Below are positions 16,298 to 23,672 of a stretch of DNA of 28,113 bases, in pieces. Numbering within the stretch: the stretch's first letter is position 1; every line of letters begins with the position of its first letter. This stretch comes from a virus. Where the stretch lies: positions 1 through 28,113 of IMG/VR virus record IMGVR_UViG_3300049732_000190; one strand, written 5' to 3'. Under the pieces are notes generated by a model. The model had not been told where the DNA came from. It saw only the letters and a program-made list of their open reading frames with translations, and searched no databases. The translations under genes and the position numbers were made by a program.

Positions 16298-16478
16298 GGG
16301 TCACCCGATAGTGTTCTTTGACCTCAAAGCTCTGGATCTCGCCCCGATTCAAGTTGAGCAACACTTGCCCGGTGATGCCGCGCATCAGACTTTCCACAAT
16401 GCACTTTTTCACCTGGGAGGAGAGATGTTCCGCCAGGTATTCATCCAACGTCCGCCCGAGCGTGGCCAGTGTGGTCAT
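16290..16478 (-). CDS. Small helical protein of unknown function (62 aa)
   Basis: The protein begins MTTLATLGRTLDEYLAEHLS and continues as a helix with SQVKKCIVESLMRGITGQVLLNL, ending in a strand (EIQSFEVKEHYRV). The frame is open to 16832, but everything before 16478 is Arg/Gly-rich shadow sequence. The ATG at 16478 forms an ATGA overlap with the upstream stop at 16475, fixing the start. No function can be assigned. Confidence 0.65.
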   Translation of the reverse strand: MTTLATLGRTLDEYLAEHLSSQVKKCIVESLMRGITGQVLLNLNRGEIQSFEVKEHYRVTHG

Positions 16479-16732
16479 CCTTGCCTCGCTTGTTGTTGAT
16501 CGTCCTTCCCGAGCCGAATCAGCCGGCCGAGTTCTTTGCTCACGGTGTCCACCGCCACCAGCGTGGCCACAAGGGTGAGCGCCATCTCCAGCGTCAAACT
16601 GTTGGTCCGAAATGCGGCCATGAGCGCCTGCACCGCCGCGTCGGATTGCTTGGTCAGGTGCGGCCGGATCCGCGCCATGAGATATTCCGCCGCCTGCCCC
16701 TCCGCAATGTAGTCTCGATCCAGGTCGACCAT
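16475..16732 (-). CDS. Small helical protein of unknown function (85 aa)
   Basis: The product is almost entirely helical: DYIAEGQAAEYLMARIRPHL, then SDAAVQALMAAFRTNS, then a hydrophobic helix (LTLEMALTLVATLVAVDTV) and a charged tail (KDDQQQARQG). The hydrophobic stretch could be a buried helix or a weak membrane segment. It starts in a TAATG overlap at 16732 and ends in an ATGA overlap. Its role is unknown. Its place between portal and scaffold suggests head assembly. Confidence 0.65.
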   Translation of the reverse strand: MVDLDRDYIAEGQAAEYLMARIRPHLTKQSDAAVQALMAAFRTNSLTLEMALTLVATLVAVDTVSKELGRLIRLGKDDQQQARQG

Positions 16733-16953
16733 TACAGCTCCACCTTAAGCCCCGCGGCCGTATAGAGCGTATGGCTCCGACCTTCCGCCTTGCGCAAGTC
16801 CTCAATGATGGCGGCCTGGATGGCAATAACATTGCGCAGCGCGGTGATCAGAAACTCCCACCGCTTGTTGGGATCTTCGACGCCATGCCGCCCGTAGTTG
16901 TTGTTCCACCACACGGCCAGGTCATCATACTTTTGCTCGGTCGCTTTGCTCAT
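16732..16953 (-). CDS. Small helical protein of unknown function (73 aa)
   Basis: The N-terminal half has an aromatic, Asn-rich segment (DDLAVWWNNNYGRHG) and the C-terminal half a long amphipathic helix (WEFLITALRNVIAIQAAIIEDLRKAE). A GGAG lies 12 nt before the ATG and the previous gene ends 6 nt upstream. The next gene starts in the TAATG at its stop. I do not recognise the family. Confidence 0.65.
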   Translation of the reverse strand: MSKATEQKYDDLAVWWNNNYGRHGVEDPNKRWEFLITALRNVIAIQAAIIEDLRKAEGRSHTLYTAAGLKVEL

Positions 16954-16959
16954 AGACTA

Positions 16960-17175
16960 CTAAATCTCCGTGTAGTGGATCCCTTCGCCGCCGTGGGCGC
17001 TGATCTTCGCCACATACGAACAGCGCAGGCAACGATAGACGTTTTCGTGGGCGGTGGACGAAATGCAAATCAAATGGGCTTCCCCGTTGAACACGCAATC
17101 GGTGGCCGCCTCATGAATCACCCGGTCAAACTGCCAGCGCTCTTGCTGGCTGAGGGCACGCAACACGTCAAGCAT
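16960..17175 (-). CDS. Small Cys-containing protein (71 aa)
   Basis: The N-terminal half is helical (LDVLRALSQQERWQFDRVIHEAA). The C-terminal half has four cysteines (TDC, LIC, YRC, LRC), the last two as CLRC within NVYRCLRCSYVA, consistent with one small zinc site. The ATG at 17175 overlaps the upstream stop by 8 nt and has GGAGG 8 nt before it, which is better than the alternative ATGs at 17199 or 17196. It is paired with the CxxC protein encoded just upstream. Its function is unknown. Confidence 0.65.
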   Translation of the reverse strand: MLDVLRALSQQERWQFDRVIHEAATDCVFNGEAHLICISSTAHENVYRCLRCSYVAKISAHGGEGIHYTEI

Positions 17176-17458
17176 TGAGTCGCCCTCCGGTCGCATCAAC
17201 GGGGCTCACGACACGCAACCCATGTCTACCCATATAGCTCAGCGCGTCGTCGCGGTCAGAGGAAAACATCCAGTGCCGTGCGCCTCGCAATTTCTCCGCG
17301 AGATGGTCCTGACAGTGGGCGCAGCGGACATCGAACCACTCGGGATCCTCGCTGGCCCGAGTCACAAGGCCATCCGAGCTACTGATCACCACGACGCCTT
17401 GGCGTGGGTCATCCGACAACAACTCGCAATGTCCACACTGGCACATAGGTATGCCCAC
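17168..17458 (-). CDS. Small zinc-ribbon-like protein (96 aa, GTG start)
   Basis: Near the N-terminus is CQCGHC and near residue 46 CAHC, a spacing that could form one zinc-binding site. The rest mixes strands (GVVVISSSDGLV) and a helix (DHLAEKLRGARHW). The start is a GTG in a TAGTG overlap with the portal stop, with GGAGGAGG 6 nt before it. The in-frame ATG at 17446 would be 18 nt from that site and is less likely. It is directly downstream of portal. Its function is unknown; nucleic-acid or protein binding is possible. Confidence 0.65.
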   Translation of the reverse strand: MGIPMCQCGHCELLSDDPRQGVVVISSSDGLVTRASEDPEWFDVRCAHCQDHLAEKLRGARHWMFSSDRDDALSYMGRHGLRVVSPVDATGGRLNA

Positions 17459-19398
17459 TAATAGCCTCCTCCGGTGGGTAGGCGTTCCGCGGGCAGGTTG
17501 CCAGGCACCCCAGCCGGTGCAGGCATCACGCCTTGTGGTTGCCCCTGTCCGCCCTGCATCTGAGCCATCATTTGCAAATTCTGCTGCATCTGGGCTTGCT
17601 CCTGGGCGTCGGGCTCCAGGGTGCTGGGGTCCAGGTTGACCGACTTGAAGAGATGATTCCAGATTTTACTCGGGCTGTAGCGCTGCCAGAACGTGAGCCC
17701 CATCATAGGATTTTTACTGGCCAGCTCTAAGATCGCCATGAGCTTCTGGAAGTCACGCACCCTGGCGACAATGGCACTCAGGCCCGTGACCTTGAATTGA
17801 CACCCTGCCAGCTCGGCAAAGCGTTCCGCGGGGCTGAGACTGGCCAGGCGTAACGCGGCCTCTTGCCCGATCGCCGCGACCATGGCCTCTTCATCGAATT
17901 CATCCAGGTATTGCATGGTATTCGACCAGGTGAGGTGCAGGGCCTTGCTGATCGCCTTTTCCGCATCTTTGATCATCCCGTCAAAGAAGTTGGCGCTCTG
18001 GGCGGAGGCTTCCACCACGGCGGTGGCGGTGGTATCGCCGCCAGGCGTCTGGCCGAGGCGCACGGCATTGACCTGCGTGGCGATTTGAAACTCCTGATCG
18101 GTGAGCTGAAACGCCGTCAACGATTCGGGAGGCACCTTCCCTGTGACGACCGTTTCGACGACCTTGACGCCCGCGGGCGTGCCTTCTTTCATGACCAGTG
18201 TGTCACCGGGGGCAATCCCATCTTTCACCTGCCGTGGATCGTCCAGGAATTCTGGGTAGAGCTGCTTGACGCCCCAGACGCTGCTAATCCCCCCGTCCAG
18301 GATGAGGTTGTACAGCTCATTTTGGGCCAGGTTCAACGCGACCGCATGGTCAAAGAGCGCCTTATGCCAGACGCTGAACGGAATGCGCAGGAGAGGCCGG
18401 CTGACAAAGGGGCGCTCGCCATGCCAGTAGGGATTTGGTTCTGGCGGCCTGATCAGATATTTCCCATTCGCCATGGTGCACACAATATTGCGCTCGGTGT
18501 AGCGTCCGCGCTCATCGAGCAGATCGCCCCAGCACTCCAGTAACACTACGCGCTTGCGAAAGCTGGGGGGCTCTTGACGTTGCTGGTCCCGCTGCTGCTC
18601 GTTGGTGCGGTAGGCCTCCTCTTCGTCCTGGGCAAAATCCTCGTCAATCTGCTGTACGATCGCCGGATCGTACACCCCGGCATCCGCCATCGCTTGCACG
18701 TCGGCCAGGTCGCGCTCGACTTCGTGCATCTCGTACAACCCACGCCCGGTGGGGTCAGGCAAGTAATCCTCTGGCGCAACCAGGTCAATCACCGCTCGCC
18801 AATGGGACACTTCCCGCCGTACCAGGTTCGACACCATCTGGGCCACGATGGACCCATCAGGCATAGTCAGGTATTCATAGCCGCGTTCCGCCCGGAACAC
18901 CTGCTTGGTGTCGTCGACCCCATGCACTTTGAACACCATGAGGCTGCCCAGGAGCGCCACCGTGACGGCATCAGCCACCAACGCAGGAAAATCCTCATCG
19001 GCGTTGACGCCGTTGTTCGCGCTGTCATCGAGCACATACTGCAAGAGCTTGCGGGCCTGCTGATCGTTCAGGACGCGCTCACTGCGCAGATCGGTGGTGA
19101 ACCAGTCGCCAAAGTCGGTCAGGCCGCGCTCGATAAAGGCGCCAATCTGCTCTTTGGCCATGGCCACCTTGGGCAAGAATTCACGGCTCTGGCCCTTTTG
19201 TTTGTGGCTGAAATCCTGCTTGCCCATGAGCACATCCCAGTTGCGTTTCGTCAGGATGAGCCGTTCTTTGCGTGCTTCCTGGGCTTCCGTCTTGTACGCC
19301 TGCATCGCCATGAGCACCGTCAGACTGGCGCCCTGGACCACGGGGGCGTCGTTGGTCATCGGAGGTGCCTGGCGGCGTCGACGTCTTGCTTGAGCCAT
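17458..19398 (-). CDS. Portal protein (646 aa)
   Basis: The portal forms the ring at one capsid vertex through which DNA enters and leaves. The size and the alternating helix/strand layout match podoviral portals. The N-terminal part has ARKERLILTKRNWDVLMGK and KVAMAKEQIGAFIERGLTD; the middle has EDYLPDPTGRGLYEMHEVER and a region around RPFVSRPLLRIPFSVWHKAL before DHAVALNLAQNELYNLILDG. A stem-and-wing-like area follows (NAVRLGQTPGGDTTATAV), and the C-terminus is Gln/Met/Pro-rich and probably disordered. The frame extends to a GTG at 19413, but the ATG at 19398 shares a base with the stop of the small gene before it (TAATG) and is preferred. Confidence 0.88.
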   Translation of the reverse strand: MAQARRRRRQAPPMTNDAPVVQGASLTVLMAMQAYKTEAQEARKERLILTKRNWDVLMGKQDFSHKQKGQSREFLPKVAMAKEQIGAFIERGLTDFGDWFTTDLRSERVLNDQQARKLLQYVLDDSANNGVNADEDFPALVADAVTVALLGSLMVFKVHGVDDTKQVFRAERGYEYLTMPDGSIVAQMVSNLVRREVSHWRAVIDLVAPEDYLPDPTGRGLYEMHEVERDLADVQAMADAGVYDPAIVQQIDEDFAQDEEEAYRTNEQQRDQQRQEPPSFRKRVVLLECWGDLLDERGRYTERNIVCTMANGKYLIRPPEPNPYWHGERPFVSRPLLRIPFSVWHKALFDHAVALNLAQNELYNLILDGGISSVWGVKQLYPEFLDDPRQVKDGIAPGDTLVMKEGTPAGVKVVETVVTGKVPPESLTAFQLTDQEFQIATQVNAVRLGQTPGGDTTATAVVEASAQSANFFDGMIKDAEKAISKALHLTWSNTMQYLDEFDEEAMVAAIGQEAALRLASLSPAERFAELAGCQFKVTGLSAIVARVRDFQKLMAILELASKNPMMGLTFWQRYSPSKIWNHLFKSVNLDPSTLEPDAQEQAQMQQNLQMMAQMQGGQGQPQGVMPAPAGVPGNLPAERLPTGGGY

Positions 19399-19574
19399 TA
19401 GGCGTCTTCCCACCCCGCACGCGCGGGGTCTGTGATCCAGCCGTCGACGGGGTGTTGCGCCGGACGACGATCGTCAACAAGCTCATGGGTGGCGTCAATG
19501 ACCTGTTCGTCTGGCCGGCTCCGAAGGCGAATGCGTGTCGTCACCACATCACCCCCCCGTTCAAGCATGCCCAT
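19398..19574 (-). CDS. Short coupled protein before portal (58 aa)
   Basis: This gene is under 60 codons but well supported. The ATG at 19574 has GGAG 6 nt upstream and overlaps the stop of the preceding zinc-ribbon gene by 14 nt, and its TAA overlaps the portal ATG by one base. The protein starts MGMLERGGDVVTTRIRLRSR, has an acidic middle (DATHELVDD) and ends GWITDPARAGWEDA. I do not recognise it. It may be a head-assembly accessory or may serve mainly to couple portal translation to the upstream genes. Confidence 0.6.
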   Translation of the reverse strand: MGMLERGGDVVTTRIRLRSRPDEQVIDATHELVDDRRPAQHPVDGWITDPARAGWEDA

Positions 19575-19791
19575 ACCGCGCTCCTGGAATCACGACCGGC
19601 TTCCGCTCGGCCTCATGCAAACATTCGCCACACAAGCCAATCGTCACGGTGGCCCCCTTGAGCCGCACGCCACAGGTACGGCAGCCGGCCTCCGGGTGAT
19701 ACGGCTCCACACGCACCATCACAGGGGGTGGCTCAGGCGCTGGGGCCCAGACCTTGACCTTTTTAGGTGCGGTCGTGCGTGTTCGAGGCAT
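19561..19791 (-). CDS. Zinc-ribbon protein (76 aa)
   Basis: The C-terminal half contains CRTCG and CGEC separated by about 17 residues, a CxxC...CxxC zinc ribbon. The N-terminal half is basic and proline-rich (TTAPKKVKVWAPAPEPPP), probably a flexible arm. The frame is open to 19926, but the ATG at 19791 shares bases with the upstream stop (TGATG), so that is the start. Such ribbons bind nucleic acid or protein partners; none can be named here. Confidence 0.7.
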   Translation of the reverse strand: MPRTRTTAPKKVKVWAPAPEPPPVMVRVEPYHPEAGCRTCGVRLKGATVTIGLCGECLHEAERKPVVIPGARYGHA

Positions 19792-20006
19792 CACGCCCCC
19801 CGGGGCAAGAGCGCGCTCAGGTCCACATGCACCCGGCGATGCCGGTTGCCACAGACCGTACAACGATCGGTCGTAAAGGGCATGCGCGTCTCGATGCGTT
19901 CCAAGTTGAGCACGTCCTTGCAACACTCATTCACCCCCGCTACGTCCGGCGCGGGCTTCAGTGGGCCGGATTCAGCGTGAGGTGCCGACGCTCGCAGGTG
20001 TGACAT
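19791..20006 (-). CDS. Small Cys-rich protein (71 aa; start uncertain)
   Basis: The C-terminal part carries RCTVCGNRHRR and the middle NECCKDVLNLER, giving four cysteines that could hold one zinc ion. The ATG at 20006 has GGAG 8 nt before it, but then the gene overlaps its neighbour by 49 nt. A GTG near the middle (giving a VNECC start) would avoid the long overlap but has a poor ribosome site. It is part of a run of three adjacent Cys-rich genes. Confidence 0.55.
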   Translation of the reverse strand: MSHLRASAPHAESGPLKPAPDVAGVNECCKDVLNLERIETRMPFTTDRCTVCGNRHRRVHVDLSALLPRGA

Positions 20007-20407
20007 TTGACGATCTCCATGCCATCATAATCCACCCGCAGATCCTCGCTCGCCGCACAGCACGCTGGCAGGTTCGCGAGCCGCTCTACGGATTTATTCC
20101 ACAGGGCGGTGGCGTAGTGCTCATCTCGATCCCAACAGAAGGCCCCGCACGTCTCACAGCGCACTTCCCACACATCCGCCTGGAGTGCCGGCAAGATGCG
20201 CTGCTGAATCCGGTCGCGCTCTTTGGTATCTTCGGTGCGCGCAATCTCCGCCCGGAGCCTGGCTACGCGATCGCCACTTGTCACAGGGCTGGCGCTCAAC
20301 CCGCTCTGGAGCTCATCAAGGCGCCGTTGGTAGGCCTCCCGCACCACCTGGCGATGTGCGCTCGGCTGCGCGTGTGCTTCGCCCCCACAGGGGCATGGCA
20401 GTAACAT
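19958..20407 (-). CDS. Lar-like split zinc-ribbon protein with coiled coil (149 aa)
   Basis: The ends resemble the Lar family of restriction-alleviation/zinc-ribbon proteins: LLPCPCGGEAH at the start, and WEVRCETCGAFCWDRDEHYATAL followed by WNKS after residue 78. Between them is a charged helical insert of about 65 residues (VVREAYQRRLDEL... to ...RIQQRILPALQ) that looks like a coiled-coil hairpin. A further CHTCERRH lies near the C-terminus. The first knuckle reads CPCGG rather than the usual CPFCGG. GGAG lies 6 nt before the ATG. Lar proteins counter host type I restriction, but that role is only suggested here, because the ribbon alone is widespread. Confidence 0.6.
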   Translation of the reverse strand: MLLPCPCGGEAHAQPSAHRQVVREAYQRRLDELQSGLSASPVTSGDRVARLRAEIARTEDTKERDRIQQRILPALQADVWEVRCETCGAFCWDRDEHYATALWNKSVERLANLPACCAASEDLRVDYDGMEIVKCHTCERRHLTLNPAH

Positions 20408-20416
20408 AGGCGTCTC

Positions 20417-20839
20417 CTACGCAATCGTAAGTAGCGAAGCCCCAAAGTCAATTGTGAAGGTTTCTCCCGCGCCCACGAGGGTGATCTCTGAGCCATAGTC
20501 GAACCAGGCCATGAGCGGGTCTGATGCCGCCGTCTCATTGAAGATCACCACATAGCGAAACGGCCCGAATCCAGCCCCGGTCCCGGTGAACACAATATCC
20601 ACGGCGGTCATCGTGCCAGTCCCGCTGGTTTCGGTGTAATCGTTCTGAATGTCGGCCTCGGCATAGCCATTCTGTTCGGTAATCCCGGCCAGGTCGGCCT
20701 TGACCGCATCGGCGCTGGCGCTCGGCGTGGCATTGCTGAGATACGCCTCGAAGGTATGCCCGGCTGCGTGAAGTTGATGGACACCCTTCCCGAGCTGCTC
20801 GACGAAATCTTGAAATTTGTTGTACGTCGCCGTCGCCAT
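20417..20839 (-). CDS. Virion-like beta protein (140 aa)
   Basis: The N-terminus (YNKFQDFVEQLGKGVHQLHAA followed by FEAYLSNATPSA) is the pattern of a phage protein family commonly found near head and tail genes. The rest is strand-rich, with TMTAVDIVFTGTGAGFGPFR and an acceptor-like YVVIFNETAASDPLMAWFDYG. A GAGGG lies 9 nt upstream of the ATG. The gene stands between the repeat protein and the Lar-like gene. It is probably a minor structural protein, with its exact location in the virion unknown. Confidence 0.65.
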   Translation of the reverse strand: MATATYNKFQDFVEQLGKGVHQLHAAGHTFEAYLSNATPSASADAVKADLAGITEQNGYAEADIQNDYTETSGTGTMTAVDIVFTGTGAGFGPFRYVVIFNETAASDPLMAWFDYGSEITLVGAGETFTIDFGASLLTIA

Positions 20840-20842
20840 GTC

Positions 20843-22060
20843 CTATTTCCCTCGCTGCCACCAAGGACGCCCACGCCACCGGCGCCGCTCCGGTTCTGGT
20901 TCGCCCATCATTCCAAGCAGCCGCAACCGATGCAGACGCACGGCTGACCCTGATAAGCCCCCCTCCGGTGTTGCCTCCTCGGAATACACCAGCGTCACGG
21001 GTTGCCCCACGAGCACATAGGCGCCGGCGTCCGTCACGAGACGCCGCATGGCCAGGAGGTCGGCATCGCTCCCCGTCAGGCTATACGCCCCCGCCTGGGC
21101 TTCCAGGATGCGGATCAGCTCCAGGATGATATCCTGTCCACTCAGGCTATATGCCCCCGCCTGGGCACTCAGCACGCGCCCTAGTTTCAGTGTCGTGCTC
21201 TGTCCCGTGAGCACATAACTCCCGGCTTGCGCGGCCAGGAGGCGTGTGAGTTCCAGTAGACCATCCTGCCCGGTCAGGCTGATGGCCCCTGCCTGTGCCC
21301 CCAGGAGGCGCGTCAGTCGCAGCCCGGCCGTTGCCCCGGTGAGGGCATACGCCCCGCTCTGAGCCTCTAGGACGATGCCGCCAGGGATGGCATAGGTCAG
21401 ATTGACATCTTGCCCGGTGAGGCTATACACCCCCGACGCGAGCGTCAGGAGACGCGTCAGACGCAGGCTTGCATCGGTCCCGCTGAGGGCATAGCTCCCC
21501 GCCTGGATCTGCACGGGATAGCCACGTGCCAGGGACACGCTCTGACCGCTCAGGCTGTACGCCCCTGCTTGGGGCACCACCAACGCCGATCGCAAGAGCC
21601 CTACGGTCGCCCCGCTCAGACTGTAACTGCCTGCCTGGATCGCCGCTACGTGCCCATTCCGCAACCCCACATCCTGCCCCGTCAGGGTGTACGCGCCCGC
21701 TTGCATCTGGAGAGGATAGCCGCGGGCGAGATTCGCCGTCTGGCCGGTCAGGCTATAACTGCCGGCTTGCGCTCCCAGGGTCCGCGTGGTCCGCAGCCCC
21801 ACATCAGCCCCCACGAGGTTATAACTGCCAGCCTCTGGCACCAGCTCACGCCCATACTCCAGGGAGGTATCCTGGCCCCCGAGGCTATAGCTTCCGGCCT
21901 CTGGTGTGAGCACGCTCCCACGGCGCAGCGTCACGCTCTGCCCGGTGACGGCCACGCTCCCCGCCTCAAGGGTCAGCGTATACGCCTGGAGTCCCTTGGA
22001 TGGCCTCCACCGCCGACCAGGGCGGCGTCGAACGGGCGTCCGGCGAAAGAGCGTGGGCAT
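20843..22060 (-). CDS. Fifteen-fold 22-residue repeat protein (405 aa)
   Basis: Residues 32-365 consist of fifteen consecutive 22-residue units with the consensus QAGSYSLTGQDVxLxxxRxLxA. Repeat 9 carries a four-residue insertion. Each unit reads as two short strands (YSLTG and VxLxxxRxL), which predicts a regular beta-solenoid or fibre. The N-terminus is strongly basic (FRRTPVRRRPGRRWRPSK), and so is the C-terminus (ERRRWRGRPWWQR), as if to bind nucleic acid or acidic surfaces. The start is supported by GAGGA about 10 nt upstream. Relatives with this AGSYxLTG motif occur in other phage structural clusters, without an agreed function. It could be a head fibre or appendage shaft. Confidence 0.75.
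   Translation of the reverse strand: MPTLFRRTPVRRRPGRRWRPSKGLQAYTLTLEAGSVAVTGQSVTLRRGSVLTPEAGSYSLGGQDTSLEYGRELVPEAGSYNLVGADVGLRTTRTLGAQAGSYSLTGQTANLARGYPLQMQAGAYTLTGQDVGLRNGHVAAIQAGSYSLSGATVGLLRSALVVPQAGAYSLSGQSVSLARGYPVQIQAGSYALSGTDASLRLTRLLTLASGVYSLTGQDVNLTYAIPGGIVLEAQSGAYALTGATAGLRLTRLLGAQAGAISLTGQDGLLELTRLLAAQAGSYVLTGQSTTLKLGRVLSAQAGAYSLSGQDIILELIRILEAQAGAYSLTGSDADLLAMRRLVTDAGAYVLVGQPVTLVYSEEATPEGGLSGSAVRLHRLRLLGMMGEPEPERRRWRGRPWWQRGK
20966..21967 (-). repeat. Tandem 66-bp coding repeats (15 units)
   Basis: The coding region of the repeat protein holds fifteen imperfect 66-bp units in frame, one of them lengthened by 12 bp. The best conserved part of each unit encodes AGSYSLTGQ; the variable part encodes the second strand. 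The units are diverged at nucleotide level, so the array is old or under selection for protein shape rather than freshly duplicated. Confidence 0.8.
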
Positions 22061-22063
22061 CGG

Positions 22064-22546
22064 CTACTCTTCCTCCAGCCAGAAGGTGCCCTGCGCGGTC
22101 ATATCATCCGCTAGGGTGGTCTGCATGCGCACAATCAGCCCCTCGCCCTGCTTGGCCTTGGGCGCAAAGCGCTCATCGGGCGCCCACCACTCAAAGGGAC
22201 TATTGCGGTTGATCCAGCCAAACTCCATCAGGGTCACAGCCGTGCCGGTGGTCGTCGCCACCGTGGTGCCGTTCACTTCAGCCGTACACCCCGCCGCGAC
22301 ATCTGCCGAATCCATCGGCGCCGGCGTCGTGGCCGTGCCGTTGCTACTGGTCACGGTCGCGGGGAGGCGTAAGACAGAGAAGCGAAGCCCTTCCTCTTCG
22401 GCGTCCTTGACCTCGCTGATTTGACTCAACATAAAGCCCCGCAGCTTAACGGGCTTATCATCGGCGGGCAGCACCTCCAACCAATCCGTATCGCCACCCG
22501 CGGCCGTCACGGTGGCACTAAACGAGACAGTATAGATGCGCCCCAT
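22064..22546 (-). CDS. Virion-like beta-sandwich protein (160 aa)
   Basis: The protein begins MGRIYTVSFSATVTAAGGDTDWLE, contains LRGFMLSQISEVKDAEEEGLRFS, and ends with a strand pair (GEGLIVRMQTTLADDMTAQG). The pattern, including the FEWWAPDERF segment near residue 118, resembles small structural proteins found in many environmental tailed phages. GGAGG is 8 nt before the ATG. It is followed 3 bp later by the repeat protein, so the two are probably made together. A capsid or tail decoration role is inferred. Confidence 0.68.
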   Translation of the reverse strand: MGRIYTVSFSATVTAAGGDTDWLEVLPADDKPVKLRGFMLSQISEVKDAEEEGLRFSVLRLPATVTSSNGTATTPAPMDSADVAAGCTAEVNGTTVATTTGTAVTLMEFGWINRNSPFEWWAPDERFAPKAKQGEGLIVRMQTTLADDMTAQGTFWLEEE

Positions 22547-22551
22547 CTCCC

Positions 22552-23289
22552 CTACCTCCGCGCAAAGAAGCGATACGGCCGACGTCGTGCCGGCCTCGAG
22601 GTCGCTGCTGCGCTCGCGGCTTTAAAGCTCGCAACACCTGTGAACCATGTTCGAGGCGCAGCGCCAGTACCAGCGACTTTAGTACCATTACAGGTTACAC
22701 TAGCCGTCGATGAGACAATTTTGTAGCCCAGATTATACGCTTGGCCGGTGCTATTTGATTCATTCTCAGCGGCTTGCGTAAACCCATCACCTGTGTCTGT
22801 CGCCATGGCATAGGTATCGCCTGTATGACTATGACTGAAAAAGATAATTTCATCAGCTTGGGATAGGGTGCCTGTGACAACGCTAGAGGTATAACCATTT
22901 TGATCAGTAAACGCCCCTGTATTGGTGACTGACACATCACGTTGACTGCTTGTGACTGCGCCGCTGACTTCGGTTAACGCCAGGTCAATATCTGCTGAAG
23001 TGCCAGGAGGATTACAAGTAACTTGTGTACTACCAGCACCGCAATTCGGAAAACTATGAAGATAAATCTCGCTATCGGCGTCACCGTTGATAAAATATCC
23101 AGTAGTGCTATAGCTACTCCACGTACCATTGACCGGATCACTGATGGTCGGTTCGCCAGAGCCGCCACCGTTAAAAATAGCGCTATGCAGCACAAGCAAA
23201 TTCCCTGCGCTGACAGTACGGGTTACGCTCGCGCTGTTAGCGCCACCCGCTCTGGTAGCTACAGTTGTGCCAACGACATCCTGTGCCAC
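22552..23289 (-). CDS. Jelly-roll-like protein with basic tail (245 aa, GTG start)
   Basis: The body is beta-rich (SAGNLLVLHSAIFNGGG; SEIYLHSFPNCGAG; IDLALTEVSGAV; DEIIFFSHSHTGD; TWFTGVASFKAA) in the same strand order as the exported protein at 11138-11881, but without a signal peptide. The last ~15 residues are strongly basic (RPARRRPYRFFARR). The start is a GTG in a TAGTG overlap with the upstream gene, preceded by GGTGAG. The DNA from here to about 23640 is visibly more AT-rich than its surroundings, which suggests acquisition from elsewhere. Its function is unknown; a virion-surface domain is the best guess. Confidence 0.65.
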   Translation of the reverse strand: MAQDVVGTTVATRAGGANSASVTRTVSAGNLLVLHSAIFNGGGSGEPTISDPVNGTWSSYSTTGYFINGDADSEIYLHSFPNCGAGSTQVTCNPPGTSADIDLALTEVSGAVTSSQRDVSVTNTGAFTDQNGYTSSVVTGTLSQADEIIFFSHSHTGDTYAMATDTGDGFTQAAENESNSTGQAYNLGYKIVSSTASVTCNGTKVAGTGAAPRTWFTGVASFKAASAAATSRPARRRPYRFFARR

Positions 23290-23672
23290 TAACTCACCGT
23301 GACGTATTCGCCATTCAGGCCAATAGACTTAGTGGCATTCGTATTCAACCGACCACGAATGAACACATGCCGCGCATATGGTTGCCCTTCGAGGTCTTGC
23401 CAGTAGGCTTGAATAAATGGCAATTCGCCATTCTTTGTTCGTGAGCCACCCACGATTTCCGCGTGATAATTATCGTATGTGGTAAAATCATTGGACTCTG
23501 AAACATGAATTTCCAGGGAACAAAAGAAATCAGGATCATTCCATTGTGCGTCGGTCACAGTGAGCTGAATACGAAACGACATCAGATCGGTGATTTCAGC
23601 GGTCGGAGACATAAACTCACCAGCCTGCATGGATTGACGCGCTTTGATGGTAATCGTCCGCGTGGTAGGCAT
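23289..23672 (-). CDS. Beta-sandwich virion-like protein (127 aa)
   Basis: The sequence alternates strands (TRTITIKARQSM; SFRIQLTVTDAQWND; CSLEIHVSESNDF; RHVFIRGRLNTNA) in the manner of a small Ig-like or jelly-roll domain. It starts in a TGATG overlap with the preceding 45-codon gene and ends in TAGTG with the next. The DNA is relatively AT-rich. It is most likely a small structural or appendage protein, judging from composition and neighbours. Confidence 0.65.
   Translation of the reverse strand: MPTTRTITIKARQSMQAGEFMSPTAEITDLMSFRIQLTVTDAQWNDPDFFCSLEIHVSESNDFTTYDNYHAEIVGGSRTKNGELPFIQAYWQDLEGQPYARHVFIRGRLNTNATKSIGLNGEYVTVS

Noticed and set aside
20966-21967. Periodic repeats that could suggest a CRISPR array
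   Set aside because: The 66-bp units are continuous coding repeats in frame, without spacers or identical repeats.
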